A stretch of 64,000 bases of DNA from Paenisporosarcina quisquiliarum. GTDB lineage: Bacteria > Bacillota > Bacilli > Bacillales_A > Planococcaceae. The translations under genes were made by a program, and so were the position numbers. Of this stretch, positions 43,166 to 53,063 are shown one piece after another (positions within the stretch are counted from its first letter, which is position 1; every line of letters starts with the position of its first letter). The stretch is from NCBI RefSeq assembly GCF_027563315.1, contig NZ_JAMKBJ010000013.1, forward strand, positions 18,488 through 82,487. Reading direction: 5' to 3'. The notes under the pieces were generated by a model. It was not told where the DNA came from and did no database searches. It saw only the letters and a program-made list of their open reading frames with translations.

Positions 43166-45391
43166 ATGGTGCAAAAAGTTTTAACAGACAGAGAAATACT
43201 GATTGATCAACTGCTTGAGAAGTTTAACGTTGATGAGTTGGCCCCTTTGTTACGGTCCCACGAAAAATGGCTCAAGAAAAATCCTGAAGCAACGAATGCA
43301 CAATGGTCTCAGGCAATGGTGTTGGAGTCTCTCAGTCATTTAGATGAGGATGAGCCATATTGGACTTTTGTTGCTGCGCATATTTACTTAGCACAAGTTT
43401 ACAGCGAACTCGCTAGCAGTCGAAATTGTTCAAGTCGAGAAGTGTATAAGGACTTTAATAGACACCTGAATGATTTATCGGACAAGGGGTTATATGATAT
43501 TAGTCTCCTTCAAGCCTATACAAAGGAAGAAATCAAAGTATTAGGAGAAATACTTGAACCTGAACGCGATCGACTGTTTACATATATCGGATTAAAGACG
43601 TTGATGGATCGTTACGTAGCGAAAAATTACGATCATTCACCCGCTGAACTACCTCAGGAGCGCTGGCTGATTATTGCCATGACACTGATGCAAAATGAGA
43701 AAAGCAACCGTTTGGAGAAAGTGAAAGAAGCGTACTGGGCGATGAGTAACTTGTATATGACGGTTGCGACACCGACACTTTCAAATGCAGGGAAACCACA
43801 TGGGCAATTATCGAGCTGCTTTATCGATACGGTTGACGATAGTCTGCAAGGAATCTATGACTCCAATACAGATGTCGCCACGCTTTCGAAATACGGCGGG
43901 GGAATCGGCATTTACATGGGGAAAGTACGAAGCAGGGGCTCCTCAATCCGTGGGTTCAAAGGGGCATCAAGCGGAGTGTTGCCATGGATTAAACAATTGA
44001 ACAATACCGCTGTCAGCGTGGATCAACTCGGTCAACGACAAGGAGCGATTGCTGTTTATCTGGATGTGTGGCATAAGGATATCTTGCCTTTTCTGGACCT
44101 CAAGTTAAACAACGGAGATGAGCGGCTGCGAGCACATGATATTTTCACGGGTGTATGCCTGCCGGATATTTTCATGGAGAAAGTAGAAGCACGAGAAGAA
44201 TGGACTTTGTTTGATCCACATGAAGTACGTTCGATCATGGGTTATTCGTTAGAAGATTTCTACGACGAAACCCGTGGAGGAGGTTCATTCCGTGAAAAAT
44301 ATCAAGCCTGTGTAGCGGATGAGCGGTTATCGAAGGAAATTGTGCCGGCCATTGATATTATGAAACGCATCATGCGCAGCCAACTGGAGACGGGTGTGCC
44401 ATTTATGTTTTACCGTGATGAAGTAAACCGTATGAATACAAATAAACATGAAGGCATGATTTACAGCAGCAATTTGTGTACAGAAATTTTTCAAAATATG
44501 AGCGCGACTCAATTTGAATCAATTACGTTAGAAGACGATGTCATTGTGACACGCCGAAAGCCGGGCGACTTTGTCGTGTGTAACTTGTCTTCCATTAATT
44601 TAGGAAAAGCAGTGCCGGCGGGCGTGTTGGAACGATTGATTGAAATACAGGTGCGGATGCTCGACAATGTCATCGATTTGAACATGATTCCTGTGCCTCA
44701 AGCCGAACGAACGAACGCAAGATATCGTGGAATCGGTTTAGGTACGTTTGGATGGCATCACTTATTGGCCTTGAAAGGAATTCGCTGGGAGTCGGATGAG
44801 GCAGTGAAGTTTGCGGATGAATTGTATGAAGAGATTGCTTATTTTACCGTCCGTGCCTCCATGAATTTATCTCGAGAAAAAGGGCCATATCCATTGTTTA
44901 AAGGATCCGAATTCCACACGGGCGAATACTTTGCAAACCGTGGCTACAGCAGCATGAAATGGCGTGAACTGCGTTTGGATATTGCGATGAATGGCATGAG
45001 AAATGGCTATTTAATGGCAATTGCACCGAATTCTTCTACTTCCATCTTGGCAGGAAGTACGGCAAGTATTGATCCGATTTTCCAGAAGAGCTATTCAGAA
45101 GAGAAGAAGGACTATAAAATTCCGGTCACAGTACCTGACTTGAATCAAGAAACAACTTGGTTTTATAAGTCCGCATACTTCATTAATCAGCATTGGACAT
45201 TAAAACAGAACGCCGCACGTCAACGCCATATTGACCAAGGGGTGTCGCTGAATTTGTATGTGCAAAATACCATCAAGGCGAAAGAGTTACTGGACTTGCA
45301 CTTGGATGCGTGGGCAAGTGGTTTGAAAACGACCTATTATGTGCGCTCCACATCTGTCGAAATGATGGAATGTGAGTCTTGCTCAAGCTAA
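43166..45391 (+). CDS. nrdA: class I ribonucleoside-diphosphate reductase, alpha subunit
   Basis: A 741-residue large subunit. The active site shows the cysteine in LSSCFIDTV, the catalytic N436-C438-E440 triad (NLCTEI), the C-terminal YVRS radical-transfer tyrosine and the shuttle pair CESC at the end. It converts ribonucleoside diphosphates to deoxy forms with the beta subunit. The N-terminus does not show a clear ATP-cone activity domain. The ATG at 43166 follows GGAGAGGTG. Control by NrdR boxes and a cobalamin riboswitch implies a B12-dependent class II enzyme elsewhere in the genome. No nrdI is present. Confidence 0.93.
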   Translation: MVQKVLTDREILIDQLLEKFNVDELAPLLRSHEKWLKKNPEATNAQWSQAMVLESLSHLDEDEPYWTFVAAHIYLAQVYSELASSRNCSSREVYKDFNRHLNDLSDKGLYDISLLQAYTKEEIKVLGEILEPERDRLFTYIGLKTLMDRYVAKNYDHSPAELPQERWLIIAMTLMQNEKSNRLEKVKEAYWAMSNLYMTVATPTLSNAGKPHGQLSSCFIDTVDDSLQGIYDSNTDVATLSKYGGGIGIYMGKVRSRGSSIRGFKGASSGVLPWIKQLNNTAVSVDQLGQRQGAIAVYLDVWHKDILPFLDLKLNNGDERLRAHDIFTGVCLPDIFMEKVEAREEWTLFDPHEVRSIMGYSLEDFYDETRGGGSFREKYQACVADERLSKEIVPAIDIMKRIMRSQLETGVPFMFYRDEVNRMNTNKHEGMIYSSNLCTEIFQNMSATQFESITLEDDVIVTRRKPGDFVVCNLSSINLGKAVPAGVLERLIEIQVRMLDNVIDLNMIPVPQAERTNARYRGIGLGTFGWHHLLALKGIRWESDEAVKFADELYEEIAYFTVRASMNLSREKGPYPLFKGSEFHTGEYFANRGYSSMKWRELRLDIAMNGMRNGYLMAIAPNSSTSILAGSTASIDPIFQKSYSEEKKDYKIPVTVPDLNQETTWFYKSAYFINQHWTLKQNAARQRHIDQGVSLNLYVQNTIKAKELLDLHLDAWASGLKTTYYVRSTSVEMMECESCSS

Positions 45392-45404
45392 GGAGGAACT
45401 ATTG

Positions 45405-46445
45405 ATGACAACGATTGAAAAACGAAAGCTCATGGATAAAGAGGCACCAAACCGTTCGACTGGCATTGTTAATGGGGCTTCATCAAACATACTGAACTGG
45501 GATGATGTCCGGTTCAGTTGGGCATATCCGAAATATAAACGGATGCTCGGAAACTTCTGGACACCGTTTGAAATCAATATGGGTTCGGACGTCAAGCAGT
45601 TTAGCGGATTGAATGACGCGGAGCGGGAAGCGTTCTTGAAAATTATCGGTTTACTAGCCTTGCTCGATAGCATTCAAACCGATTTTGCAGGGAAAGTTGC
45701 TGACTACTTAACGGATTCCAGTTTGAATGCACTCATGATTATTTTGGCGCAACAGGAAGTCATTCATAATCATTCTTACTCCTACGTCCTATCAAGCTTG
45801 GTATCGAAACAGGAGCAGGATAAGGTATTTGATTACTGGCGCACAGAACCGGTGCTCGCGAAGCGAAATGATTTTGTAATGAAGGGGTATGAAGCTTTTT
45901 CGGATGAGCCAAATGTGGATTCATTATTGACTGCGATTGTTTATGATGTCATTTTGGAAGGGCTATTTTTCTATTCGGGATTCGCCTTCTTCTATCATCT
46001 TGCACGTCATCAAAAAATGGTTGGCACGAGCACCATGATCAACTACATCAACCGGGATGAACAAATTCATGTGGATTTGTTTGTGAAAATCTATCAGGAG
46101 TTGTTAAGGGAATATCCACAATACGATACGTCTGAAAGAGCGCACGAAGTTCAAATGATATTTAAAGAAGCGGCTTCTCTTGAAATCGAATGGGCACGTG
46201 AAGTGATCGGGGATCGAATTGATGGTCTGGACGTAGAGGATGTGGCAGAATACATTTGCTTCTATGCAAATGTCCGCTGTGCTCAGCTTGGATACGAACG
46301 CCCTTTCCCAGCATATCGCAAAAACCCGCTGAAATGGATCAAAGCATATGAAGAAGTGGACTTAGGCAAAACGGACTTTTTCGAGCAAAAGTCCCGCCAA
46401 TATGTGAAGGTTAATGTGCAAGATAATGGGTTTGATGATTTATAA
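45405..46445 (+). CDS. nrdB: class I ribonucleoside-diphosphate reductase, beta subunit
   Basis: A 346-residue radical-generating subunit. Metal ligands and radical residue are all present: Asp in LLDSIQ, Glu and His in QEVIHNHSY with the Tyr at the E. coli Tyr122 position, Glu in LEGLFFYSGF, Glu and His in RDEQIH. It is therefore a tyrosyl-radical enzyme rather than a tyrosine-less class Ic type. AAGGAGG precedes the ATG, 13 bases after nrdA. The 46446-46600 gap shows nothing recognisable. Confidence 0.93.
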   Translation: MTTIEKRKLMDKEAPNRSTGIVNGASSNILNWDDVRFSWAYPKYKRMLGNFWTPFEINMGSDVKQFSGLNDAEREAFLKIIGLLALLDSIQTDFAGKVADYLTDSSLNALMIILAQQEVIHNHSYSYVLSSLVSKQEQDKVFDYWRTEPVLAKRNDFVMKGYEAFSDEPNVDSLLTAIVYDVILEGLFFYSGFAFFYHLARHQKMVGTSTMINYINRDEQIHVDLFVKIYQELLREYPQYDTSERAHEVQMIFKEAASLEIEWAREVIGDRIDGLDVEDVAEYICFYANVRCAQLGYERPFPAYRKNPLKWIKAYEEVDLGKTDFFEQKSRQYVKVNVQDNGFDDL

Positions 46446-46600
46446 GGTGAGTTGGAGTATGTTCTGTTTCACAAAAGATGAATTATAGACTTCAAGATTG
46501 GGTTTAATAAGATAAAAAACGTATCAATTTTAGAAGGCATTCCGTGAAATCTGGCGAATCTTAGTAAGGAGAATAATTTATCTTCGAAGGAGATGCTGAG

Positions 46601-47014
46601 ATGAAACCTGTAACACCTTACTTAACTTTTTACGGCAATGCCAAAGAAGCGGCTACTTTTTACGAAACAACTTTCTCGTTGGATAACTTAGGGACGATGA
46701 AATACAGTGATGGTGATTTCCCGCATCCACCAGAAGCTAGTGATTACCTGATGCATTGTCACTTAAGTGATGGAACCTTCCACCTTATGTTGGCCGATTC
46801 ACCAACTCCAGGCGAAGCAGGAACATCGAACGTCGCATTGATGATTGAATGTGAAAGCGATGAAGAAGTCAATCGTCTATACAAAGCATTATTGGAAGAC
46901 GGCAAGGCAGTCATGGAACTTCAGGAAACATTCTGGGGAGCCAAATACGCTAAAGTACAAGATCAATTTGGCTATACATGGGACTTGAATTTCCAAAAAG
47001 ACCAAGCAGAATAA
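46601..47014 (+). CDS. VOC/glyoxalase-fold protein, PhnB type
   Basis: A 137-residue protein starting MKPVTPYLTFYGNAKEAATF, typical of the PhnB/YjdN branch of the vicinal-oxygen-chelate superfamily, with two beta-alpha-beta-beta-beta modules and the ending FGYTWDLNF. The function is unknown; members bind metals or small molecules. GAAGGAG lies upstream. It is monocistronic. Confidence 0.82.
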   Translation: MKPVTPYLTFYGNAKEAATFYETTFSLDNLGTMKYSDGDFPHPPEASDYLMHCHLSDGTFHLMLADSPTPGEAGTSNVALMIECESDEEVNRLYKALLEDGKAVMELQETFWGAKYAKVQDQFGYTWDLNFQKDQAE

Positions 47015-47031
47015 TAACGTGAAAGACAAGG

Positions 47032-47057
47032 GGCTGCCTGGGAACGGGCAGCCTTTT
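47032..47057 (+). terminator. terminator of the PhnB-type gene
   Basis: GGCTGCC pairs with GGCAGCC, followed by T4. Confidence 0.7.
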
Positions 47058-47143
47058 CGATGTGCCAAGCCCACGGAAAGCGAAGCGTTGGTTCCTGCCA
47101 ATTTTCGTTAGAGGGAAATGGGTAGGGTACAGCGAAAAGCAAT

Positions 47144-47172
47144 AAAAAAACTGAGCGTTAAAGAACGCTCAG
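47144..47172 (-). terminator. terminator of the tct operon
   Basis: CTGAGCGTT pairs with AACGCTCAG over a 4-base loop. The minus strand continues into T7. Confidence 0.83.
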
Positions 47173-47181
47173 CCCCAACTC

Positions 47182-48708
47182 TTATTCTTCATCATTTATA
47201 ATCACATTTCTGCCTTTAAGTTTCATAATAAGTGGAACGACGAGCCATGCGACTGCAGCAAGAATGAATACAAGTGAGAGTGGTTTAGATACAAAAATCG
47301 AGAAATCTCCATTTGAAATCGTCAACGCACGACGCATATTGTTTTCAATCATTGGTCCTAATACAAGTGCCAATACAAGTGGTGCCAGTGGGTAATCGTT
47401 TTTCGCCAAGAAGTAACCTAGTACACCACAGGCAAGCAACAAGTATAAGTCAAACGTGGTGTATTGTACGGCGTAGACACCAAAGAACGAAATGGCGATA
47501 ATGATCGGAAGCAAATACTTTTTCGGTGTTTGAATGATTTTCGCAAACACTTTCACAAGCGGCATATTCAAAACCAACAACATTAAGTTTCCGATAAACA
47601 TACTAGCAATTAATCCCCAAGCTACTTCTGGGTGATCGTCAAACAATAATGGACCTGGCTGAATGTTGTACATGATCAGTGCACCCATCAGGATCGCGGT
47701 CGTACCGGAACCAGGAATACCTAAAGTTAATAATGGAATCATCGCACCGCCTGATGCCGCATTGTTTGCGGATTCAGGTCCTGCAACACCTTCAATTGCA
47801 CCTTTTCCGAATTTCTCAGGATGTTTGCTGAACTTTCTTTCGGCCACGTAAGAAAAGAAAGAAGCCAGTGTGGCACCTGCTCCAGGCAATACTCCAATGA
47901 AGAAGCCCATTAAAGAACCACGAACAATTGGTTTTGCACTATCTTTTAAATCTTGTTTCGTCGGTAAAATTCTTTCGATTTTCGCGATAGCACCATCTTC
48001 TTTATCCCGCTCAAGAACTGTTTTGAATACTTCACCTAAAGCAAATAAACCAACGGCGATCGTCAAAAATTCAAGACCTGAATACAAAATCGGTAAATCG
48101 TATGTAAAACGGGCAATGCCTGAAACGGCATCAATTCCAATTGTAGCCAAGAGTAAACCAAATACGGTCATAATCAATGCTTTGGTCATCGATTTGCCAG
48201 CTAATCCACTCACTGCACAAAGTCCAAGCAGCATTAGAGAGAAGTATTCCGCAGGCCCAAACTTTAAGGCAACGTTTGATAATGGTTCAGCCAATAAAAC
48301 CAAACCAATCAATGAAACGATTCCGGCTATGAATGAACCGATTGCTGCAATTGACAGCGCAGCACCAGCACGGCCTTGTTTAGCCATTTGGTAGCCATCC
48401 AATGTTGTGACAACGGATGAAGACTCACCAGGTGTATTTAATAGAATGGATGTTGTGGAACCTCCATACATAGCGCCGTAATAAACACCAGCAAGTAAAA
48501 TAATTGAACTGGCAGCAGCAGCCTCAGTAGGCATACCAGAAGTCAATGTCGCCGTGACCGGAATCAAAAGCGCAACACCACTCATGGGTCCAATACCAGG
48601 CAAAACACCAACAGCCGTACCAATCAATACGCCGACAAATGCAAATAGGATATTTTGCCACTGGAACGCGACAGCAAACCCATTAAATAAAAAATCTAAA
48701 GTACTCAT
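47182..48708 (-). CDS. tctA: tripartite tricarboxylate transporter, large permease subunit TctA
   Basis: A 508-residue membrane protein with about twelve helices. TctA hallmarks are GTAVGVLPGIGPMSGVALLIP near the N-terminus, STTSILLNTPGESSSVVTTLDGY near 84, and the second-half repeat GVLPGAGATLASFFSY and LTLGIPGSGTTAILMGAL. With TctB and TctC it imports citrate or related tricarboxylates by Na+ symport. It lies 18 bases downstream of tctB. Confidence 0.93.
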   Translation of the reverse strand: MSTLDFLFNGFAVAFQWQNILFAFVGVLIGTAVGVLPGIGPMSGVALLIPVTATLTSGMPTEAAAASSIILLAGVYYGAMYGGSTTSILLNTPGESSSVVTTLDGYQMAKQGRAGAALSIAAIGSFIAGIVSLIGLVLLAEPLSNVALKFGPAEYFSLMLLGLCAVSGLAGKSMTKALIMTVFGLLLATIGIDAVSGIARFTYDLPILYSGLEFLTIAVGLFALGEVFKTVLERDKEDGAIAKIERILPTKQDLKDSAKPIVRGSLMGFFIGVLPGAGATLASFFSYVAERKFSKHPEKFGKGAIEGVAGPESANNAASGGAMIPLLTLGIPGSGTTAILMGALIMYNIQPGPLLFDDHPEVAWGLIASMFIGNLMLLVLNMPLVKVFAKIIQTPKKYLLPIIIAISFFGVYAVQYTTFDLYLLLACGVLGYFLAKNDYPLAPLVLALVLGPMIENNMRRALTISNGDFSIFVSKPLSLVFILAAVAWLVVPLIMKLKGRNVIINDEE

Positions 48709-48726
48709 GCCAAAACTCCTTTCACG

Positions 48727-49176
48727 TTAAAACTGGGGGAATCCGGGCAACGATCCGCCAAGAAACTCTGCAAAAAAGTAGTAAACACCAAATGAAAATG
48801 CACTGGCGATAACAATCGTGCTAATCCATTTCCCACGTTCCATCGTTTGAAATGCAATTAGCAGGAATAGGAACGTCGATATGACATACCCAAGTGGCTC
48901 TAAAATGGCAGCGTATATAATTGCACTGATGAAAATAATGAGGAACTTAACATATTGAACGGGCTCTTTTATTCTTTCGCCATGTTCATATTTTGTCGTT
49001 TCAAAAAGTAAGCGAATGCTTAGTAAAATCAGGATGACTCCAAGGGCCGTGGGGAAGATATTCGGTCCAACGGAGGAACCATACGCACTTTGTGAAATCG
49101 AGCGACTTTCAATGACAAATAAAAGACCAATCAGTAAAAAGGCGATACTTGCAAATCGATCGAACGTTTTACTCAT
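48727..49176 (-). CDS. tctB: tripartite tricarboxylate transporter, small permease subunit TctB
   Basis: About 149 residues with four predicted helices, the family start (IAFLLIGLLFVIESRSI) and the GPNIFPTALGVILILLSIRL loop. Sequence conservation is low in TctB; size and place between tctC and tctA settle it. The ATG at 49176 follows GGAGG at 11 bases; a GTG four codons earlier overlaps the ribosome site. Confidence 0.88.
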   Translation of the reverse strand: MSKTFDRFASIAFLLIGLLFVIESRSISQSAYGSSVGPNIFPTALGVILILLSIRLLFETTKYEHGERIKEPVQYVKFLIIFISAIIYAAILEPLGYVISTFLFLLIAFQTMERGKWISTIVIASAFSFGVYYFFAEFLGGSLPGFPQF

Positions 49177-49232
49177 TATCTTTCGCACCTCCTAAAGAAA
49201 AAGGCGACCGCTACTGCCGTCGCCGTCATTTA

Positions 49233-50240
49233 TTATTTTTGCATTTCTAAAGCTGTTAATAATTCAACGATTACTTTATCTTGATCTTCTAAATAAGTTG
49301 CAAAATCTTCAGCGTTTCGGTATTCACTTTGCCAACCATTACGCTCAAGTTCTGCTTTCCATTCATCCGTCTCCACCAATTCATCTAACTTAGCTGTCCA
49401 GTAGTCATAAGCTGCATCGGACATGTCTTTCGGTCCGAATAATCCGCGCCAGATCGTGAATTCAGCATCAATGCCTTCTTCTTTGAAAGTAGGAACTTCA
49501 CTAAGAGTACCTTCAAGACGCTCGCTAGAACTTACAGCCAATACGCGGACGTCACCTGATTTTACATACTCAGAAATCGTAGAAGCATCAGTTGCGATAA
49601 CATCTGCATTGTTACCTAGTAAAGCCGCAACAGCTTCACCACCGCCATCGTATGATACGTATTTAACAGATTTAGGATCGATGCCATATTCATAAGCAGG
49701 TAGAATTCCTACTAAATGGTCCATCGAACCAGGTGCTGATCCACCAGCTAATGTGATTTTTGTCGCATCTGCTTTTATGGCTTCTAATACATCTTTTAAT
49801 GATTTGAACGGTGAATCTTTTTGAACCACGATTGCGCCGTAGTCACGTGTTAACTGTGCAAGAGGTTTTGTATCTTTATAGCCGTAAGGACTGTTTCCTT
49901 CAGCTTTGTTATTGTTGATTAAGATAGGAGGTGATTTGACCATCAAGACATAATCATTTTTTGCTTCTTTCGTTGCAAAATCCGCCATATAAACGGCACC
50001 ACCGCCACCAGGTTTGTTTTCGACCATAATGGACTCTTCTACCAATTTCGTTTCATTCATCGTTTTCGCAATGGAACGGGCTGTTAAATCCCATCCGCCA
50101 CCAGCTCCAGAAGGTGCCACGATTGTGATTGGTTTTTCCGGATAGTTAGATGAAGCGCTTTCATTTCCTTCCGACGAACACGCTGCTAAACTTAAAGCCA
50201 AAGAACTCGCTAATACGACTGTCGATAATTTTTTCCACAT
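49233..50240 (-). CDS. tctC: tripartite tricarboxylate transporter, solute-binding lipoprotein TctC
   Basis: A 335-residue protein with a lipoprotein signal (lipobox LAAC near residue 21) and the TctC fold: YPEKPITIVAPSGAGGGWDLTARSIA, then ENKPGGGGAVYMADF. It captures the anion outside the cell and delivers it to TctAB. It is the first gene of tctCBA, with the sensor/regulator pair directly upstream on the same strand but separated by a terminator. Confidence 0.93.
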   Translation of the reverse strand: MWKKLSTVVLASSLALSLAACSSEGNESASSNYPEKPITIVAPSGAGGGWDLTARSIAKTMNETKLVEESIMVENKPGGGGAVYMADFATKEAKNDYVLMVKSPPILINNNKAEGNSPYGYKDTKPLAQLTRDYGAIVVQKDSPFKSLKDVLEAIKADATKITLAGGSAPGSMDHLVGILPAYEYGIDPKSVKYVSYDGGGEAVAALLGNNADVIATDASTISEYVKSGDVRVLAVSSSERLEGTLSEVPTFKEEGIDAEFTIWRGLFGPKDMSDAAYDYWTAKLDELVETDEWKAELERNGWQSEYRNAEDFATYLEDQDKVIVELLTALEMQK

Positions 50241-50266
50241 AATCGATATCCCCCTTGATTGAATTA

Positions 50267-50296
50267 GAAAAAGACAGCGCTTTCATACGCTGTCTT
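50267..50296 (-). terminator. terminator of the citAB-type operon
   Basis: AAGACAGCG pairs with CGCTGTCTT. The minus strand exit is T5. Confidence 0.82.
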
Positions 50297-50379
50297 CAAT
50301 TTATCAGAACTTTTATTCAATTCAATGTTTTGGGTCATAAGAGAAATAAAGGTCTTTACGGTCATTTTGTTCATAAAGT

Positions 50380-51072
50380 TCACGGTGTTTTTGGGAAATA
50401 CCTGCGTTCGGGACGTCCGATTGTTCCATAAATGAGTTCCGCAGTCGCTTGGCTTTCAGAAACAAGAAACTCTAAATATCTTCGTGCAGTCGATCTGCTG
50501 AGCCCGCTTGCGACTCCGAGTTTCTCTGCTGTTATACCATGAGATTGTTTTGTTAAGTGTTGCACGACCTTTTCCATTGTGATGGGGTCAATCCCTTTAG
50601 GCGTCATGATACTGTCGGTTATTTGTGATGACTTACTAGGATGCCACAACATTTGAATGGATTCTTCTTGCAGGTTTCCGGTACTTGCCAGCGTTGTTCT
50701 CTTTTCCCGGTAAGCCAGTAAACTCTCCTGAAAACGATCGAACGTCAACGGTTTTAATATGTAGTCAATCACGCCTCCACGGAAAGCTTGTTTCACCACA
50801 CTCACTTCAGCTGCAGCGGTAATGAAAATGATGTCCGTTTCCGGGCTTTCCGTTTGAATAAATGGCATCAGTTCTGTACCCATCATGTCGGGTAAATAGA
50901 CATCCAATAAGATTAAATCCGGTTTCATCGCATCAACCCAATCTTTTGCCTCAGCCCCCGTATGAGCCGAACCTACCACAACAAATCCCTCGATTTTGTC
51001 AATGAACCGCCGGTGTATATCAGCGATTCGTGTGTCATCTTCTATGATTAAAACTTCGATATTTTCAGTCAT
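50380..51072 (-). CDS. CitB/DcuR-family response regulator
   Basis: A 230-residue regulator. The receiver has IIEDD, the phospho-acceptor Asp in ILLDVYLPDMMG and the Lys in YILKPLTF. The C-terminal third has a helix-turn-helix, ITAEKLGVASGLSRSTARRYL, typical of this family rather than OmpR or NarL types. It overlaps the kinase by 4 bases and probably activates tctCBA in response to external citrate or a dicarboxylate. Confidence 0.9.
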   Translation of the reverse strand: MTENIEVLIIEDDTRIADIHRRFIDKIEGFVVVGSAHTGAEAKDWVDAMKPDLILLDVYLPDMMGTELMPFIQTESPETDIIFITAAAEVSVVKQAFRGGVIDYILKPLTFDRFQESLLAYREKRTTLASTGNLQEESIQMLWHPSKSSQITDSIMTPKGIDPITMEKVVQHLTKQSHGITAEKLGVASGLSRSTARRYLEFLVSESQATAELIYGTIGRPERRYFPKTP

Positions 51073-52667
51073 GTAGAATAACCTCCTTTAGGGATGGAAA
51101 TGACGAATAGTGCGCCCCCTAAATCCCCATTTTCAATTGACGCAACACCATTTAAATCTCTAATATTCTCGGAAACTTTCATTAGTCCGTAACCTCGATC
51201 GGGTCCGCTCTTCGTGGAAACACGTGATTTGAAAATATGTTCGTGCAAATCAGAACGCAGTCCGTCACCTGAGTCTTCAACTTCAAGCAATATTTCCTGC
51301 CCATTATCCAGGATAAACAATCGCACAACTCGGTCTGATTCGGTCAAATGTTCAACCGCTTCAAATGCATTCATCACCAGATTGCCTATGATTGATACAA
51401 AAAGACTCTTTTCCAGATGCTTGGGTAAGTTTTTTAAGTTGCTATCTTCATCTAAAATAAATTGAACTTTTAATTCTCGAGCACGGTTGAATAACCCAAT
51501 CACAAGCCCGCCCAGGTAGGGGTCCTGCAACCTTCTCGTGACGAATTGGATAAGAGACTGATGCTCCTGTGTTTCGTCATGAATCAGGTGAAGTGCTTCA
51601 TCTAGCGAGTTCAGTTGAATAAGTCCACTGATTGTATAGAGGAAGTTTTGATATTCATGTGTTTGTGCGCGAAGTGCTTCCGTATATTGTTTCACTTGTG
51701 AAAGCTCAGTCGAGATCTGATCAAAATCGGATTGCAATCGAAAACTCGATACAGCTCCAACGATATCATTGCCGATCATAATGGGGATGCGGTTAACAAT
51801 TGCTTTTTTACCGCGGATTTCCATTTGTCGGTCAAATTGCTTTTCCCCACTTTGTAGTACTTGCGGAAGAAGAGTGTTCGGTAAAACTTCCTCAATATGG
51901 CGTCCAATCAACGACACACCTTCCGGTAGGGAAAGCGTGTCATAGGCTGCAGGGTTCATCATGGAAATCTCTCCATTCTGATTGACCATAATGATGCCTT
52001 CGCGCACAGATTCGATCAGCGTGTTGCGCTCCGTAAATAAATGGGCGATTTCAGTTGGTTCTAAGTTGAATAACACTTTTTTTATACTTCTGGCCAAAAT
52101 CGAGGAGCCAATGATTCCTAGAATAATAGCGATTAAGACGATGGTTACAATTGAATCGACATATTCAAAAAAAGTATGGGAGATATCATCTTTTAAAAAC
52201 CCAACAGAAATAACACCAACAATTTCTCCTTGTGCATTTTTAACCGGTGTTTTCCCACGCAAAGCCGGTCCTAGTGTGCCTGTTGCTTCGGATATATAGG
52301 ATTCTCCATTTATCAGCGCCCGTTCATTGTCATCTCCCACCATTTTCTGTCCAATTCGCTTAGTTACCGGGTGCGCATAACGAATTCCTTCTTTGTTGCC
52401 AATAACCACGTATTCTGCACCGGAAAGTCTGCGAACGTTTTCGGCGATAGGTTGTAACACGGCAGAAGGATTTGTCTCTTCAAACCCAGCAATGACATCT
52501 GGTCGGCTCGCAGTAGTCTCTGCAATATTAAGCGCCCGGTTGCCTATTTGCTGTTCGATACTATTAGACATGGTGAAGTAGAAGGAAGCCCCAATTAGAA
52601 GGGAAATAGCTGTCACAAATAAGGCTCCATAAATGAATATTTTAGATTGCAAAGATCGATTCTTCAA
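51069..52667 (-). CDS. CitA/DcuS-family sensor histidine kinase
   Basis: About 532 residues: helix 1, an extracytoplasmic PAS-like sensor domain (to about 165), helix 2, a cytoplasmic PAS domain (VNQNGEISMMNPAAYDTL), the SPOB-type phosphoacceptor region RAQTHEYQNFLYTISGLIQL, and a HATPase domain ending GYGLMKVSENI. Start choice is uncertain: TTG at 52667 with GAGTGAGAG nearby, or ATG at 52712 without a ribosome site. It belongs with tctCBA by position. Its upstream region is a 21-bp array. Confidence 0.9.
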   Translation of the reverse strand: MKNRSLQSKIFIYGALFVTAISLLIGASFYFTMSNSIEQQIGNRALNIAETTASRPDVIAGFEETNPSAVLQPIAENVRRLSGAEYVVIGNKEGIRYAHPVTKRIGQKMVGDDNERALINGESYISEATGTLGPALRGKTPVKNAQGEIVGVISVGFLKDDISHTFFEYVDSIVTIVLIAIILGIIGSSILARSIKKVLFNLEPTEIAHLFTERNTLIESVREGIIMVNQNGEISMMNPAAYDTLSLPEGVSLIGRHIEEVLPNTLLPQVLQSGEKQFDRQMEIRGKKAIVNRIPIMIGNDIVGAVSSFRLQSDFDQISTELSQVKQYTEALRAQTHEYQNFLYTISGLIQLNSLDEALHLIHDETQEHQSLIQFVTRRLQDPYLGGLVIGLFNRARELKVQFILDEDSNLKNLPKHLEKSLFVSIIGNLVMNAFEAVEHLTESDRVVRLFILDNGQEILLEVEDSGDGLRSDLHEHIFKSRVSTKSGPDRGYGLMKVSENIRDLNGVASIENGDLGGALFVISIPKGGYST

Positions 52668-52774
52668 AGCTCTCACTCTTTTCGCATAATTAGTGATAGT
52701 ATGACGAGTCATTGATGAATTGGCAACAACAGGATTTTAATTTTAGGGATTACTTATAGAAGGGGGGAGAGTGG

Positions 52775-52985
52775 TTACCCCAATTAAATGGAGTTCAACC
52801 CCAGATAAAGTGAGATGAACCCCAGATAAAGAGACTTCAACCCCAAACAAATCCCTGTTCACCCCGAATAAAACCGTAACCCCAATTAAATGAAGTCCAA
52901 CCCCAGATAAAGCAACTCAACCCCAAATAAACCACTTCTAACCCCAATTAAAAACCCCGGCAACCCCAATTAAATTTCCTCCACC
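52775..52985. repeat. 21-bp-period intergenic array (core ACCCC followed by A-rich 8 bp)
   Basis: Ten units start at 52777, 52798, 52819, 52840, 52861, 52879, 52900, 52920, 52941 and 52963: seven of nine intervals are 20-21 bases (six exactly 21), the others 18 and 22. Each core is ACCCC plus CAATTAAA, CAGATAAA or CAAATAAA-type A-rich sequence, then a variable remainder. The largest array; it fills the divergent space between the kinase and the MFS promoter. Confidence 0.88.
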
Positions 52986-53004
52986 ATCCAACCTCAAAAA
53001 AACC

Positions 53005-53033
53005 ATGACAATAGTCTGAATAGAAATTATAAT
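53005..53033 (+). promoter_or_regulatory. sigma-A promoter for the leader peptide and MFS gene
   Basis: ATGACA (-35) and a consensus TATAAT (-10, 53028-53033) are separated by exactly 17 bases. It lies 20 bases after the last repeat unit. Confidence 0.8.
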
Positions 53034-53063
53034 GAATAAAGTTTAAGAAAGGGAGAGATTGCC

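Noticed and set aside
50155..50168. cre-like sequence in the tctC signal peptide
   Set aside because: It is one base short of the consensus spacing and lies inside coding sequence.
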